The notes under the pieces: model-generated | Database searches by the model: none | Seen by the model: the letters and a program-made list of their open reading frames with translations, nothing else | What the model was told of the DNA's origin: nothing | In this document: in pieces, positions 7,053-13,436 of the stretch | Position numbering within the stretch: position 1 is the first letter of the stretch | Layout of the letters: each line of letters starts with the position of its first letter | Translations under genes and position numbers: made by a program | Origin: Acholeplasmataceae bacterium UBA4853 | Lineage (GTDB): Bacteria > Bacillota_I > Bacilli_A > Acholeplasmatales > Acholeplasmataceae | DNA length: 13,865 nt | Assembly: GCA_002399815.1 (NCBI GenBank) | Contig: DHEJ01000020.1 | Span: forward strand, 8,370-22,234 | Reading direction: 5' to 3'

Positions 7053-8278
7053 GTGTATGACTCCTTAAGTGATAAATAGATTGTATTGTCTTTTCCTAAT
7101 GTTTGATTAATGTATAAATTTGGAATCCACAAGATGGTATTATTTTGATCAACAATTACGATTAGATCATCTCTTTTTGATGTTGGAATCTTCTTATCAA
7201 TTAAATAACGACCTAACTTTTTTCTACCAAATGGAAACATTAATAAATCACCAGGTAATCTTCTCCTAATTTGTATAGGAAAATCTAGTTTATTATAACA
7301 TAATTCAATAGAATACTTATGAAGGTCTACCTTATTGTGGGAAATCGTGAGAGCAGGTAATTCTTTTTTAATTTGATCAACATCATGAAATATGATATTT
7401 GCTTTCAAATAGGCTTTAACCAAACGATAATCTTGAGATAATTTAATCTGAATATTTGGTTTATTAGATAAAAGTTGTTTTAAAATAGATGTGATTTTTT
7501 CATAGGATCGATTAATATTGTAGGTTTCAAGTAAGTAAGAAATCATATCTGTTTGAAGTGCAACATGAAGCGTTTTAAAGGATTCAAGATGGATGGTTAA
7601 GGTCTCATCAAATTGTTGTTTTGAAAGTTCTCTAATATAACTTGATGCTTGATAAACTTGATTACTAAAATTGCTGAAATGCGTTAAGACATCATTTTCA
7701 TCTTTAAGTAGTGGAACTACGTGATGTCTGATTCGATTTCTTAAGTAATCGTCAGTTAAGTTACTTGCATCTTCCATAAAGGTTACTTGATTGTTTACTG
7801 CATAATCTTTTAAGTCCTCTTTACTATAATCAAGTAACGGTTTTAAATAAACATAGTTACCGATTTTTGTTTCCTTTTGCATGCCTGAATAACCTAATAG
7901 ATTTGATCCTCTAATGAGTTTCATAATAATCGTTTCTACTAAATCATCTTGGTGATGTGCTGTCATAATATAAGGTGTATGATACAGATCTGCAACCATC
8001 TCTAAGTTTTCATATCTGAGGTTTCTAGCTTCTTCTTGAAAATTGCCCGTTTTGATTTTTAATTTGATATAATGATAAGGGATAAAGTGCAATTCACATA
8101 TCTTTTCAATGGATAAATGTTCCAAGTGGGCTTCACTACGCTTTTGATGATTGAAGTTAACCACAACAAGTTTATATCCGTTTTTTATTAAATAGTCTAA
8201 AAGAACCATGGAATCAAGTCCACCAGAAACAGCTAGAATATAGGTATTTAATTTCGATAAATTAATTTTTATAGACAT
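7049..8278 (-). CDS. tilS: tRNA(Ile)-lysidine synthetase
   Basis: A 409-residue N-type ATP pyrophosphatase that converts the wobble cytidine of the tRNA-Ile CAU anticodon to lysidine, so the tRNA reads AUA and takes isoleucine. The P-loop-like SGGLDS is at residues 18-23. The family motif AHHQDDLVET is at 107-116, and RNRIRHHVVPLL follows at about 182. The C-terminal domain carries RRLPGDLLMFPFGRKKLGRYLID and ends with a TILWIPN strand as in Bacillus TilS. The protein is slightly short for the family but complete. The ATG at 8278 has AGGTGA a few bases upstream. AUA codons are frequent in this AT-rich DNA, so the enzyme should be essential. It is the first gene of the minus-strand operon with hpt, ftsH and rqcP, and its stop overlaps the hpt start by 4 nt. 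Confidence 0.97.
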   Translation of the reverse strand: MSIKINLSKLNTYILAVSGGLDSMVLLDYLIKNGYKLVVVNFNHQKRSEAHLEHLSIEKICELHFIPYHYIKLKIKTGNFQEEARNLRYENLEMVADLYHTPYIMTAHHQDDLVETIIMKLIRGSNLLGYSGMQKETKIGNYVYLKPLLDYSKEDLKDYAVNNQVTFMEDASNLTDDYLRNRIRHHVVPLLKDENDVLTHFSNFSNQVYQASSYIRELSKQQFDETLTIHLESFKTLHVALQTDMISYLLETYNINRSYEKITSILKQLLSNKPNIQIKLSQDYRLVKAYLKANIIFHDVDQIKKELPALTISHNKVDLHKYSIELCYNKLDFPIQIRRRLPGDLLMFPFGRKKLGRYLIDKKIPTSKRDDLIVIVDQNNTILWIPNLYINQTLGKDNTIYLSLKESYT

Positions 8279-8333
8279 GTTTCACCTATTTTTATAAACT
8301 AAGTTAATTATATCATGTATGAGGAGACAAAAC
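8279..8333. promoter_or_regulatory. Divergent promoter region between tilS and maf
   Basis: Only 55 bp separate the divergent starts. A perfect TATAAT lies on the minus strand at 8312-8307, suited to tilS. On the plus strand the best -10 is TATCAT at 8311-8316, overlapping it. Ribosome sites are AGGTGA (8287-8282) for tilS and GAGGAG (8321-8326) for maf. No convincing -35 is seen for either, so exact promoters are uncertain; polymerases on both strands would compete if these calls are right. Confidence 0.45.
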
Positions 8334-8903
8334 ATGTTAATATTGGGTTCAACATCACCTAGAAGAAAAGAATTATTAGAAAGTGCTGGGTTTAAATTTA
8401 AAGTAGTATCACCGGTATTTGATGAAAGCAGTATTGCTTATCAAGGAAATCCGGTTGATTATGTATCAACGCTTGCTTTAAAAAAAGCAGAATCTTTAAA
8501 ACAAATGTATCCAGGAGATGTTATATTAACTGCGGATACAATCGTTGTATTAGATAATGAAGTATTAGGGAAACCACTTGATCATAATGATGCAAAATCT
8601 ATGTTAAAAAAATTAAGTAATAATCTCCATCAAGTCTATACGGCAGTAAGTATTATCATCAATGATGTTACTGAAGTATTCGTTGATGTTGCAAGTGTGG
8701 AATTTAATAAAATCAGTGATCTAGATATTGAAAGTTATATATTAACTAACGAACCAATGGATAAAGCTGGTGCATATGCTATCCAAGGTGGTGGAGCTAA
8801 ATTCATTTTAGGTTATCAAGGAGATTTTCATACTATTATGGGATTACCGCTTAAAAAAGTTATAGAAACATTAAAAAAATATCAAATTGATCCAGTAGTT
8901 TAA
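8334..8903 (+). CDS. maf: Maf-family nucleoside triphosphate pyrophosphatase (dTTP/UTP type)
   Basis: A 189-residue Maf protein that hydrolyses non-canonical or surplus nucleoside triphosphates to monophosphates. Visible family features are MLILGSTSPRRKELL at the N terminus (residues 1-15), TADTIVV (66-72) with the catalytic Asp, LHQVYTAV (98-105), the signature EPMDKAGAYAIQGGGA (140-155), and GDFHTIMGLPL (163-173). The DKAGAYAIQG form fits the YhdE-like dTTP/UTP-preferring branch. I start at the ATG at 8334, not the in-frame ATG at 8319, because GAGGAG sits 7 nt before 8334 and the resulting N terminus is the family one. It is divergent from tilS and followed, 38 bp on without a terminator, by a membrane-protein gene. 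In Bacillus maf lies near the cell-shape genes; that context is absent here. Confidence 0.95.
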   Translation: MLILGSTSPRRKELLESAGFKFKVVSPVFDESSIAYQGNPVDYVSTLALKKAESLKQMYPGDVILTADTIVVLDNEVLGKPLDHNDAKSMLKKLSNNLHQVYTAVSIIINDVTEVFVDVASVEFNKISDLDIESYILTNEPMDKAGAYAIQGGGAKFILGYQGDFHTIMGLPLKKVIETLKKYQIDPVV

Positions 8904-8941
8904 TTAAAAACCTTTAAAAAATAAACTTAGGAGTCTCTTTC

Positions 8942-9382
8942 ATGCTAAGAAAACTTATAATCATCATGTTATGTATTTCTTGTTTAGTTATCGTATATTA
9001 TGTTTCATATGATTTGTTGCATTTAATTGATATTGGTACTTATAAGGATATATTAGATGAATCAGAGTTTTATGTCTTATTATCCAATAAGATTTCTTTA
9101 TCAGGATTGATATTTTTAGTATTTTTACTCAATATGAACGCTATAAGTTATGTTCTTATTAATGACTCTTTAAAGTCAGTTAAAACTAACATGTATAAGT
9201 TTTCAATTCAAGTTAAACTATTTATTTTAATGATCATACTTAATTTATTTGCACATTTATTATTTAGAGATGACATTTATATCATTGTTAGACTATATAG
9301 TTTTATTATTACCTATACGTTGATTGTAACTGTGATTAATCTATATACTGTCTTTAAACTGAAACAAAGATCAGTTAAATAA
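8942..9382 (+). CDS. Four-helix integral membrane protein, function unknown
   Basis: A 146-residue hydrophobic protein that I do not recognise. Four membrane helices are predicted by eye at about 4-25, 50-73, 90-108 and 112-137. A somewhat acidic segment (residues 29-43, rich in Asp and Glu) lies between helices 1 and 2, and a basic stretch (KSVKTNMYK) lies between 2 and 3. The tail KLKQRSVK is positive. By the positive-inside rule the 2-3 loop and both termini are cytoplasmic and the acidic segment is outside. The start is supported by AGGAG 8 nt upstream. It follows maf with a 38-bp gap and no terminator, so it is probably co-transcribed with it, and a clear terminator follows. No catalytic or binding motif is visible. 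Being next to the PadR unit downstream may be chance, as a terminator and promoter separate them. Confidence 0.7.
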   Translation: MLRKLIIIMLCISCLVIVYYVSYDLLHLIDIGTYKDILDESEFYVLLSNKISLSGLIFLVFLLNMNAISYVLINDSLKSVKTNMYKFSIQVKLFILMIILNLFAHLLFRDDIYIIVRLYSFIITYTLIVTVINLYTVFKLKQRSVK

Positions 9383-9421
9383 AGAAGATAACAAGTATAA
9401 ATATAAAATATTTATTCAAAT

Positions 9422-9446
9422 TAACCGAGATATCGGTTATTTTTTT
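9422..9446 (+). terminator. Terminator after the maf unit
   Basis: A 7-bp stem (TAACCGA at 9422-9428 and TCGGTTA at 9433-9439) closes a 4-nt GATA loop and is followed by a run of seven T (9440-9446). Confidence 0.85.
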
Positions 9447-9470
9447 ATGATTAAATGTTTATAATATTAC

Positions 9471-9499
9471 TTGACACGTAATACTATGCGATGTATAAT
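9471..9499 (+). promoter_or_regulatory. Perfect consensus promoter of the PadR operon
   Basis: TTGACA (9471-9476) and TATAAT (9494-9499) are both exact sigma-A consensus hexamers with the optimal 17-nt spacer. Transcription should start near 9506, only about 18 nt before the padR start codon. A promoter this strong in front of a repressor gene suggests that the unit is held down by its own product. Confidence 0.9.
9481..9496. promoter_or_regulatory. Candidate PadR-type operator, ATAC-N8-GTAT
   Basis: An inverted repeat ATAC (9481-9484), 8 nt, GTAT (9493-9496) lies in the promoter spacer and reaches into the -10. PadR-type regulators are known to use ATGT-N8-ACAT-like half-sites with the same 8-nt gap. 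The geometry and the position next to a padR-like gene support it, but four-base half-sites in AT-rich DNA can arise by chance. Confidence 0.4.
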
Positions 9500-9523
9500 A
9501 TCAACGTAGAAAAGAGGTGTCGT

Positions 9524-9826
9524 ATGGCCGTTGAACTAAAAAAGCACGTGATAGAATTATTTGTTTTAGCGATTCTAACGAAGGGTCCGTCCTATGGTTA
9601 TAAACTTGTTTCAGATTTAAGTCAGTATCATGCGATTAGTGAATCTACTTTATACCCCATTTTAAGACGTCTTGAAAAGGAAAACAGCTTAATGACGTTT
9701 AATGAACTCTATCAGGGTAGAAATAGAAAGTACTATAAAATAACTGCTCATGGTAAACGTTATATTGATAACTATTTAGCTGAGTGGGAAGAAATAAAAA
9801 AGATTTATGAAATTATAATGGGATGA
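9524..9826 (+). CDS. PadR-family transcriptional regulator
   Basis: A 100-residue PadR-type winged-helix repressor. The N-terminal helix LKKHVIELFVLAIL is followed by PSYGYKLVSDL (residues 22-32), the recognition region ISESTLYPILRRLEKENSL (about 38-56), the wing YQGRNRKYYKITAHGKRYI, and a short C-terminal dimer helix (LAEWEEIKKIYEIIMG). This is the short, subfamily-2-like form without a long C-terminal domain. I start at the ATG at 9524 because AAGAGGTG lies just upstream; an in-frame ATG at 9491 overlaps the promoter -10 and cannot be on the transcript. The stop is TGA, and the next gene begins 10 bp later. PadR genes paired with DUF1700 and DUF4097 genes recur in Firmicutes and are thought to sense envelope stress; autoregulation is inferred here from the promoter. 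Confidence 0.93.
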   Translation: MAVELKKHVIELFVLAILTKGPSYGYKLVSDLSQYHAISESTLYPILRRLEKENSLMTFNELYQGRNRKYYKITAHGKRYIDNYLAEWEEIKKIYEIIMG

Positions 9827-9836
9827 GGGTTAAAAG

Positions 9837-10412
9837 ATGAATAAATTTCTATCAGATTTAAGAAATGAATTAAATAAAAGAAATCTCTATCAATCTGAAA
9901 TAGATGAGATTGTATCATATTATGAAGAAATTATTAATGACCGTATTGATGCGGGTGAACAATTAGATCACATATTAAGTGGTTATGATGTTAAAGTCAT
10001 TGCACGTAATAGTTTTCCACAAGCACTTCAAAGAAGAAGTGATGAGGATAAAAGTGCAGTCAGTAAAAATGTTTGGAACTTGATTTTATTCTTATTTTCA
10101 ATTCCTGTTTTAATCCCAGTAGGTATTTTATATGTAGTCTTTATTGTTGTCATATTTGCTTTAGTGGTTGCATGTTTTGCAGTGGTTGTTTCAGGTGTTG
10201 TAGCAATCTTATCTTTAATCATTCAACTGACATTAATGAATTCAGATTTAGGAAGTTCACTAATTGTTGTAGGGTTTATATTAACGGCAATCTCAATTGC
10301 AGTTTTACTTCTAACGCTACTTACAAAGGGTTTATGGTATATCGTTAAGTATTCAGTTGGATTTATAGCAAAACTTGTTAGTGGAGGTAAAAAGCATGAA
10401 AATTCTTATTAG
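9837..10412 (+). CDS. DUF1700/HAAS-type membrane protein
   Basis: A 191-residue protein with a cytoplasmic helical N-terminal domain (about residues 1-70) and a membrane part. The N-terminal pattern FLSDLRNELNKRNL, then EIDEIVSYYEEIINDRIDAGE and a closing GYDVKVIARN, matches the DUF1700/HAAS domain found next to PadR regulators. Three hydrophobic helices occupy about 79-134 (two long, Val/Ile/Phe-rich) and 141-169, followed by a basic tail. It starts 10 bp after padR with AGGG 7 nt upstream and overlaps the following gene by 17 nt, so the three genes form one translationally coupled unit. A plausible job, inferred from this arrangement, is to link the membrane state to the PadR repressor or to anchor the DUF4097 product. 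No enzymatic residues are seen. Confidence 0.82.
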   Translation: MNKFLSDLRNELNKRNLYQSEIDEIVSYYEEIINDRIDAGEQLDHILSGYDVKVIARNSFPQALQRRSDEDKSAVSKNVWNLILFLFSIPVLIPVGILYVVFIVVIFALVVACFAVVVSGVVAILSLIIQLTLMNSDLGSSLIVVGFILTAISIAVLLLTLLTKGLWYIVKYSVGFIAKLVSGGKKHENSY

Positions 10413-11277
10413 AATTACAGTGATCAGTTTAATTTTAGGTCTTGTTTTAATTGTCTCAGGGTTTGCTTTAGGTGGTAGTTATGATACTGTGAAATCACTT
10501 CTTACAGATACAAGTGATTATGAAGCAAAGTCATTTGATGCAACAGCACATTTTGAAAAATTAGTCGTAAATACTGAAAGTCGTAATGTTGAGATTAGAC
10601 ACGGTGATGTAAGTTATGCAACAGCTACATACTATCTTAAAGACAGTGAAACAGCAAGTTTTGATTTAGTTGGGGATACATTAAATGTAAGTATTGGTAG
10701 AGAAGAAGGATTCTTTAATTGGTTTAGTTTTGGTTGGCCATCAAGTGAGGTCATTACACTTTATATTACCTTACCTAATGACTACTTAATAGATGTTGAA
10801 ACTCAAACAATGAGTGGATATATTTTAATGGATGGTCAATTTAAAGATACCTTTGTTGAAGCATTATCCGGTAGTATTAACCTTAAAGGAACATTCAATA
10901 CCTTAGATGTATCAGTCTATTCAGGTATGATTACCATTTCTGATAGTGAAGTACTTACTACATTAGATGTTATTGGAAAAAGTGGTTTAATTACTCTAAC
11001 AAATAGTCATATTACTGGTCATGTTGATATTGAAGCAATGAGTGGCATGATTAATGTATCTAAAACAACAGGTAGTGGTTTTAATCTTAAAACAGCTAGC
11101 GGAAGTATATCAGTATCACTAGAAGATATTGTTAGTACGTATGAATTTAGATTAAGTGTTGGTTCCGGACTCATTAAATTAAACCAAAACGTTGTTTCAA
11201 ATCCATATCATGCAGGTAGTGGTATCTTAGTGGAGTGTCAAACAGGTTCTGGTAGTATTAATATTGTAACTGAATAA
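10396..11277 (+). CDS. DUF4097-family surface protein with SG-turn beta-solenoid repeats
   Basis: A 293-residue membrane-anchored extracytoplasmic protein. One hydrophobic helix (residues 3-25) with a Lys/Arg start acts as signal anchor; there is no lipobox cysteine. From about residue 50 the chain is beta-rich, and from 138 it shows eight turns of the type x-SG-x-I: TMSGYI, ALSGSI, VYSGMI, GKSGLI, AMSGMI, TASGSI, VGSGLI and TGSGSI, with the serines at 140, 158, 176, 196, 216, 235, 257 and 285. The roughly 20-residue period is typical of the DUF4097 (putative adhesin) beta-solenoid. I prefer the ATG at 10396, which has GGAGG 8 nt upstream, over a TTG at 10375; it overlaps the DUF1700 gene by 17 nt. 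It is the last gene of the PadR unit and is followed by a terminator. Ligand and function are unknown. Confidence 0.87.
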   Translation: MKILIRITVISLILGLVLIVSGFALGGSYDTVKSLLTDTSDYEAKSFDATAHFEKLVVNTESRNVEIRHGDVSYATATYYLKDSETASFDLVGDTLNVSIGREEGFFNWFSFGWPSSEVITLYITLPNDYLIDVETQTMSGYILMDGQFKDTFVEALSGSINLKGTFNTLDVSVYSGMITISDSEVLTTLDVIGKSGLITLTNSHITGHVDIEAMSGMINVSKTTGSGFNLKTASGSISVSLEDIVSTYEFRLSVGSGLIKLNQNVVSNPYHAGSGILVECQTGSGSINIVTE

Positions 11278-11283
11278 ATTTAT

Positions 11284-11326
11284 AAAAAACGAGATCCTTC
11301 ATATGTTTAGAAGATCTCGTTTTTTT
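11284..11326. terminator. Bidirectional terminator between the DUF4097 gene and hslO
   Basis: ACGAGATC with TTC (11289-11300, one bulged C at 11296 or 11297) pairs with GAAGATCTCGT (11310-11320) around a 9-nt loop. It is flanked by six A on the left (11284-11289) and a T run on the right (11320-11326). The two flanks give a T tract in both directions, which suits the convergent genes ending at 11277 and 11331. Confidence 0.88.
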
Positions 11327-11330
11327 GATA

Positions 11331-12206
11331 TTATCTTTTCTTAGTAATGATTTCTTGTAGTTCTTGTTCTGTAAATAAATACGTTTTATTACAGTATGGA
11401 CAAATAATTTCTGCTTGTTTATCCTCATGTAGAATCTCGGTTAAGATTTCAATGTTTAAAGCAGATAAAGATTTCTTATAAGTTGATTTACGACAGCCAC
11501 ATACATACTTAATATCATGTGTTTCTAAAATCTGTTCGGTATGATTTGCAAGCATCGATAAGATTTCATAAGGAGTTTGATTATTCTTAAGTAGTTCGGT
11601 AATGGATGGTGTTTTACTGATGACAGACTCTAAACTTTGAATAGTTTGTTCACTAGCATGTGGTAATAATTGAATAATAAAGCCACCAGCTTGTACGACT
11701 TTTGACCCATTATGAACCAGTACACCTAAGCCAACCGCAGAAGGGGTTTGTTCACTGGCAGTATAATAATATGTAAAGTCATCAGCAATTTCTCCAGTTT
11801 GAAGTGGTGCTGATGAAGTAAAGAAATGACCATTCCAGTCTTTAGTTACATATAAAAACCCATTACCTACAGCAGCTCCAACATTGAGTTTACCTTTTTT
11901 AGGACCATCGGTATAAACTAAATAAACATTAGGATTCTTGATGGTGGATTTAACAATACCTTTTTTAGCAAGGACACTCATTTGACCAATCGGGCCGTCA
12001 CCTTCTATTTTTAAGGTGAGACGTTCATTATCCTTATACATTAAAGACATCATCGCTGATGCAGTTAAAAAGCGTCCCATTGCAGCCGATGCAGTGGGTA
12101 ATGTTTTATGAAGTTTACGTGATTTTTCAACCAGTTTTGTTGATAATGAGACATAAATTCTTGCCTCACCTTGATATGCTAATGCAATTAATGTGTAATC
12201 TTTCAT
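11331..12206 (-). CDS. hslO: Redox-regulated holdase chaperone Hsp33
   Basis: A 291-residue Hsp33. The N-terminal chaperone core carries typical segments: ASAAMGRFLTASAMMSLMYK (residues 40-59), IEGDGPIGQMSV (67-78), GAAVGNGFLYVTKD (110-123) and GFIIQLLP (175-182). The C-terminal redox switch has the four zinc-binding cysteines as C236-x-C238 and C269-x-x-C272. On oxidative unfolding these form disulfides and activate the cytoplasmic holdase. All four cysteines and full length are present, so the switch should work. I start at the ATG at 12206, which has GAGGT just upstream; a TTG at 12218 lies inside that ribosome site. The gene is divergent from dusB, with 61 bp between them. In Bacillus hslO lies just downstream of ftsH and upstream of dusB-lysS; here it is about 4.8 kb from ftsH, with unrelated genes between. 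Confidence 0.97.
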   Translation of the reverse strand: MKDYTLIALAYQGEARIYVSLSTKLVEKSRKLHKTLPTASAAMGRFLTASAMMSLMYKDNERLTLKIEGDGPIGQMSVLAKKGIVKSTIKNPNVYLVYTDGPKKGKLNVGAAVGNGFLYVTKDWNGHFFTSSAPLQTGEIADDFTYYYTASEQTPSAVGLGVLVHNGSKVVQAGGFIIQLLPHASEQTIQSLESVISKTPSITELLKNNQTPYEILSMLANHTEQILETHDIKYVCGCRKSTYKKSLSALNIEILTEILHEDKQAEIICPYCNKTYLFTEQELQEIITKKR

Positions 12207-12267
12207 AAAATACCTCAAATCATATTATAACTTAAATTTATGATAAAATAACTGTCAGGTGATATAT
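12207..12267. promoter_or_regulatory. Divergent promoter region between hslO and dusB
   Basis: The 61-bp gap holds a perfect TATAAT on the minus strand (12229-12224) for hslO, whose ribosome site GAGGT follows within about 10 nt, giving a very short leader. For dusB the best -10 on the plus strand is TAAAAT (12244-12249), with ribosome site AGGTG at 12257-12261. No clear -35 is present for either gene. Confidence 0.4.
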
Positions 12268-13269
12268 ATGAGTTTTAAAATAGGTAATTATGAAGTAACA
12301 AACAAGGTAATTTTAGCGCCAATGGCAGGTGTATCAAATTCACCGTTTAGATTAATGGCAAGAGAATATGGTGCAGGTATTGTGTTTGCTGAAATGGTAT
12401 CTGATAAGGCAGTCTTTTTTCAAAATCCTAAAACATTAGAATTACTTTATATGACAGTTGAAGAAAAACCGGCAGCACAACAAATATTTGGTAGTGACTT
12501 AAATACAATGGTAGAAGCTGCCATGTTTATTGATAAAAATTCGAACTGTGATTTTATTGATATTAATATGGGATGCCCAGTACCTAAAGTAGCAATTAGT
12601 GCACAAGCAGGGGCATCACTTATGAAGGATCCTCAAAAAATATATGATATTGTTAAAGCAATTAAAGAAAAAGTATCAAAGCCAGTCACCGTAAAGATTA
12701 GAAGTGGTTGGGATAGTGAAACTGTAAATGCTGTTGAGGTTGCTTTAATGATTGAAAAAGCTGGTGCATCTGCAATTACAGTACATGCTAGAACACGTGC
12801 TCAAGGATATTCTGGAGAACCAGACTTAGATGTGATAAAAGCAGTTAAACAAGCAGTTAAAATTCCTGTTATTGGTAATGGTAATATTATTGATGGTCCT
12901 TCTGCTAAACACATGTTAGATTATACTGGATGTGATGCAGTCATGATTGGACGTGGCGCACTTGGAAATCCTTGGATTTTTAGAGAAATTAATGCATACT
13001 TAAATCATACAGTAGCTCCCAAAAGAACATATGAAGAAATTAGAGTTTTAATGATTAGACATTTTAATGAACTTGCAAGATTACGTGGTGAACGTGTTGC
13101 ATGTTTAGAAATGCGTTCTCATGGACCATGGTATTTAAAAGGATTACCCAAAGCATCAGAAATACGTTTAAAGCTATCTAAAATAGAGTCTAAGGATTTA
13201 TATCTTGAACATGTCAATGAATACTTTGATATGTTAAATAGTTTAGAACATGAAGGTATTGAATCGTAA
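12268..13269 (+). CDS. dusB: tRNA-dihydrouridine synthase, DusB family
   Basis: A 333-residue FMN-dependent TIM-barrel enzyme that reduces specific uridines in tRNA to dihydrouridine with NADPH. Family landmarks are LAPMAGVSNSPFRLM at residues 16-30, DINMGCPVPKV (98-108) with catalytic Cys103, KIRSGW (143-148), the FMN-binding TVHARTRAQGY (171-181), GNGNI (203-207) and IGRGALGNPW (227-236), followed by the helical tRNA-binding C-terminal domain. The length is normal for DusB. I start at the ATG at 12268, which has AGGTGA just upstream; a GTG at 12259 lies within that site. No strong terminator is seen after the stop at 13269, so some transcription may run on toward the permease. In Bacillus dusB directly precedes lysS; here the two are separated and on opposite strands. 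Confidence 0.96.
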   Translation: MSFKIGNYEVTNKVILAPMAGVSNSPFRLMAREYGAGIVFAEMVSDKAVFFQNPKTLELLYMTVEEKPAAQQIFGSDLNTMVEAAMFIDKNSNCDFIDINMGCPVPKVAISAQAGASLMKDPQKIYDIVKAIKEKVSKPVTVKIRSGWDSETVNAVEVALMIEKAGASAITVHARTRAQGYSGEPDLDVIKAVKQAVKIPVIGNGNIIDGPSAKHMLDYTGCDAVMIGRGALGNPWIFREINAYLNHTVAPKRTYEEIRVLMIRHFNELARLRGERVACLEMRSHGPWYLKGLPKASEIRLKLSKIESKDLYLEHVNEYFDMLNSLEHEGIES

Positions 13270-13316
13270 GGATTTTTGATTAAATATTTTAGCAAAATAA
13301 TTTTTTACTAAATTAC

Positions 13317-13345
13317 TTGCATTAAGAATTCTATTTTGTTATACT
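13317..13345 (+). promoter_or_regulatory. Extended -10 promoter of the permease transcript
   Basis: TATACT at 13340-13345 is preceded by TGT at 13337-13339, giving an extended -10. A weak -35 (TTGCAT, 13317-13322) sits 17 nt upstream. Transcription should begin near 13352, leaving an unusually long leader of about 120 nt before the permease ATG, in contrast to the leaders of about 10-20 nt elsewhere in this window. Confidence 0.7.
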
Positions 13346-13351
13346 TTAGTG

Positions 13352-13436
13352 AAATGTAAGTCCTAAAGAAAAACACTTTACGGTCTCAAATGGAAACACA
13401 CCTTTTAATTAGGACACGAACTGTGTCTTTTTTTTT
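13352..13436 (+). promoter_or_regulatory. Structured leader with alternative folds: candidate riboswitch or attenuator, class not recognised
   Basis: Within the leader GTCCTAA (13360-13366) can pair perfectly with TTAGGAC (13409-13415), closing a 42-nt domain rich in unpaired A. The 3' half of that helix is also the 5' arm of a terminator hairpin (AGGACAC, 13411-13417, with GTGTCTT, 13423-13429), so both cannot form together. Inside the domain GGT (13382-13384) may pair with ACC (13400-13402). A competing hairpin can form from CCTAAAG (13362-13368) and CTTTACGG (13376-13383) with one bulged C; it would destroy the closing helix and free the terminator. This logic fits ligand- or protein-controlled termination, with the closed form being ON. 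The domain is too short for a purine riboswitch, and I see no PyrR-type loop or T-box. Confidence 0.6.
13411..13436 (+). terminator. Leader terminator upstream of the permease
   Basis: AGGACAC (13411-13417), loop GAACT, and GTGTCTT (13423-13429) form a 7-bp stem with one G-U pair, running into an uninterrupted nine-T tract (13428-13436). It lies 34 nt before the permease ATG and downstream of the promoter at 13317-13345, so it can only act as an attenuator of the permease or as a stop for dusB read-through. Confidence 0.8.

Noticed and set aside
9491..9523. padR start at the ATG at 9491
   Set aside because: That ATG overlaps the -10 hexamer and so lies upstream of the expected transcript start; 9524 has a proper ribosome site.
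10028..10348. Minus- and plus-strand open frames inside the DUF1700 gene
   Set aside because: Both are out of frame with a coupled, family-matching gene; the repetitive Thr/Lys or Cys/Phe composition is typical of shadows.
13270..13316. Terminator directly after dusB
   Set aside because: Only a weak TTTAG/CTAAA pairing without GC-rich stem is present; not enough to call.
13360..13415. Purine (guanine/adenine/2'-deoxyguanosine) riboswitch upstream of the permease
   Set aside because: The closing helix encloses only 42 nt and the three-way junction signatures and two loop motifs of that class are absent.
13352..13436. PyrR-regulated attenuator or T-box leader
   Set aside because: No PyrR-type conserved loop and no T-box sequence with specifier stem could be found; only the terminator and a competing helix are shared with such leaders.
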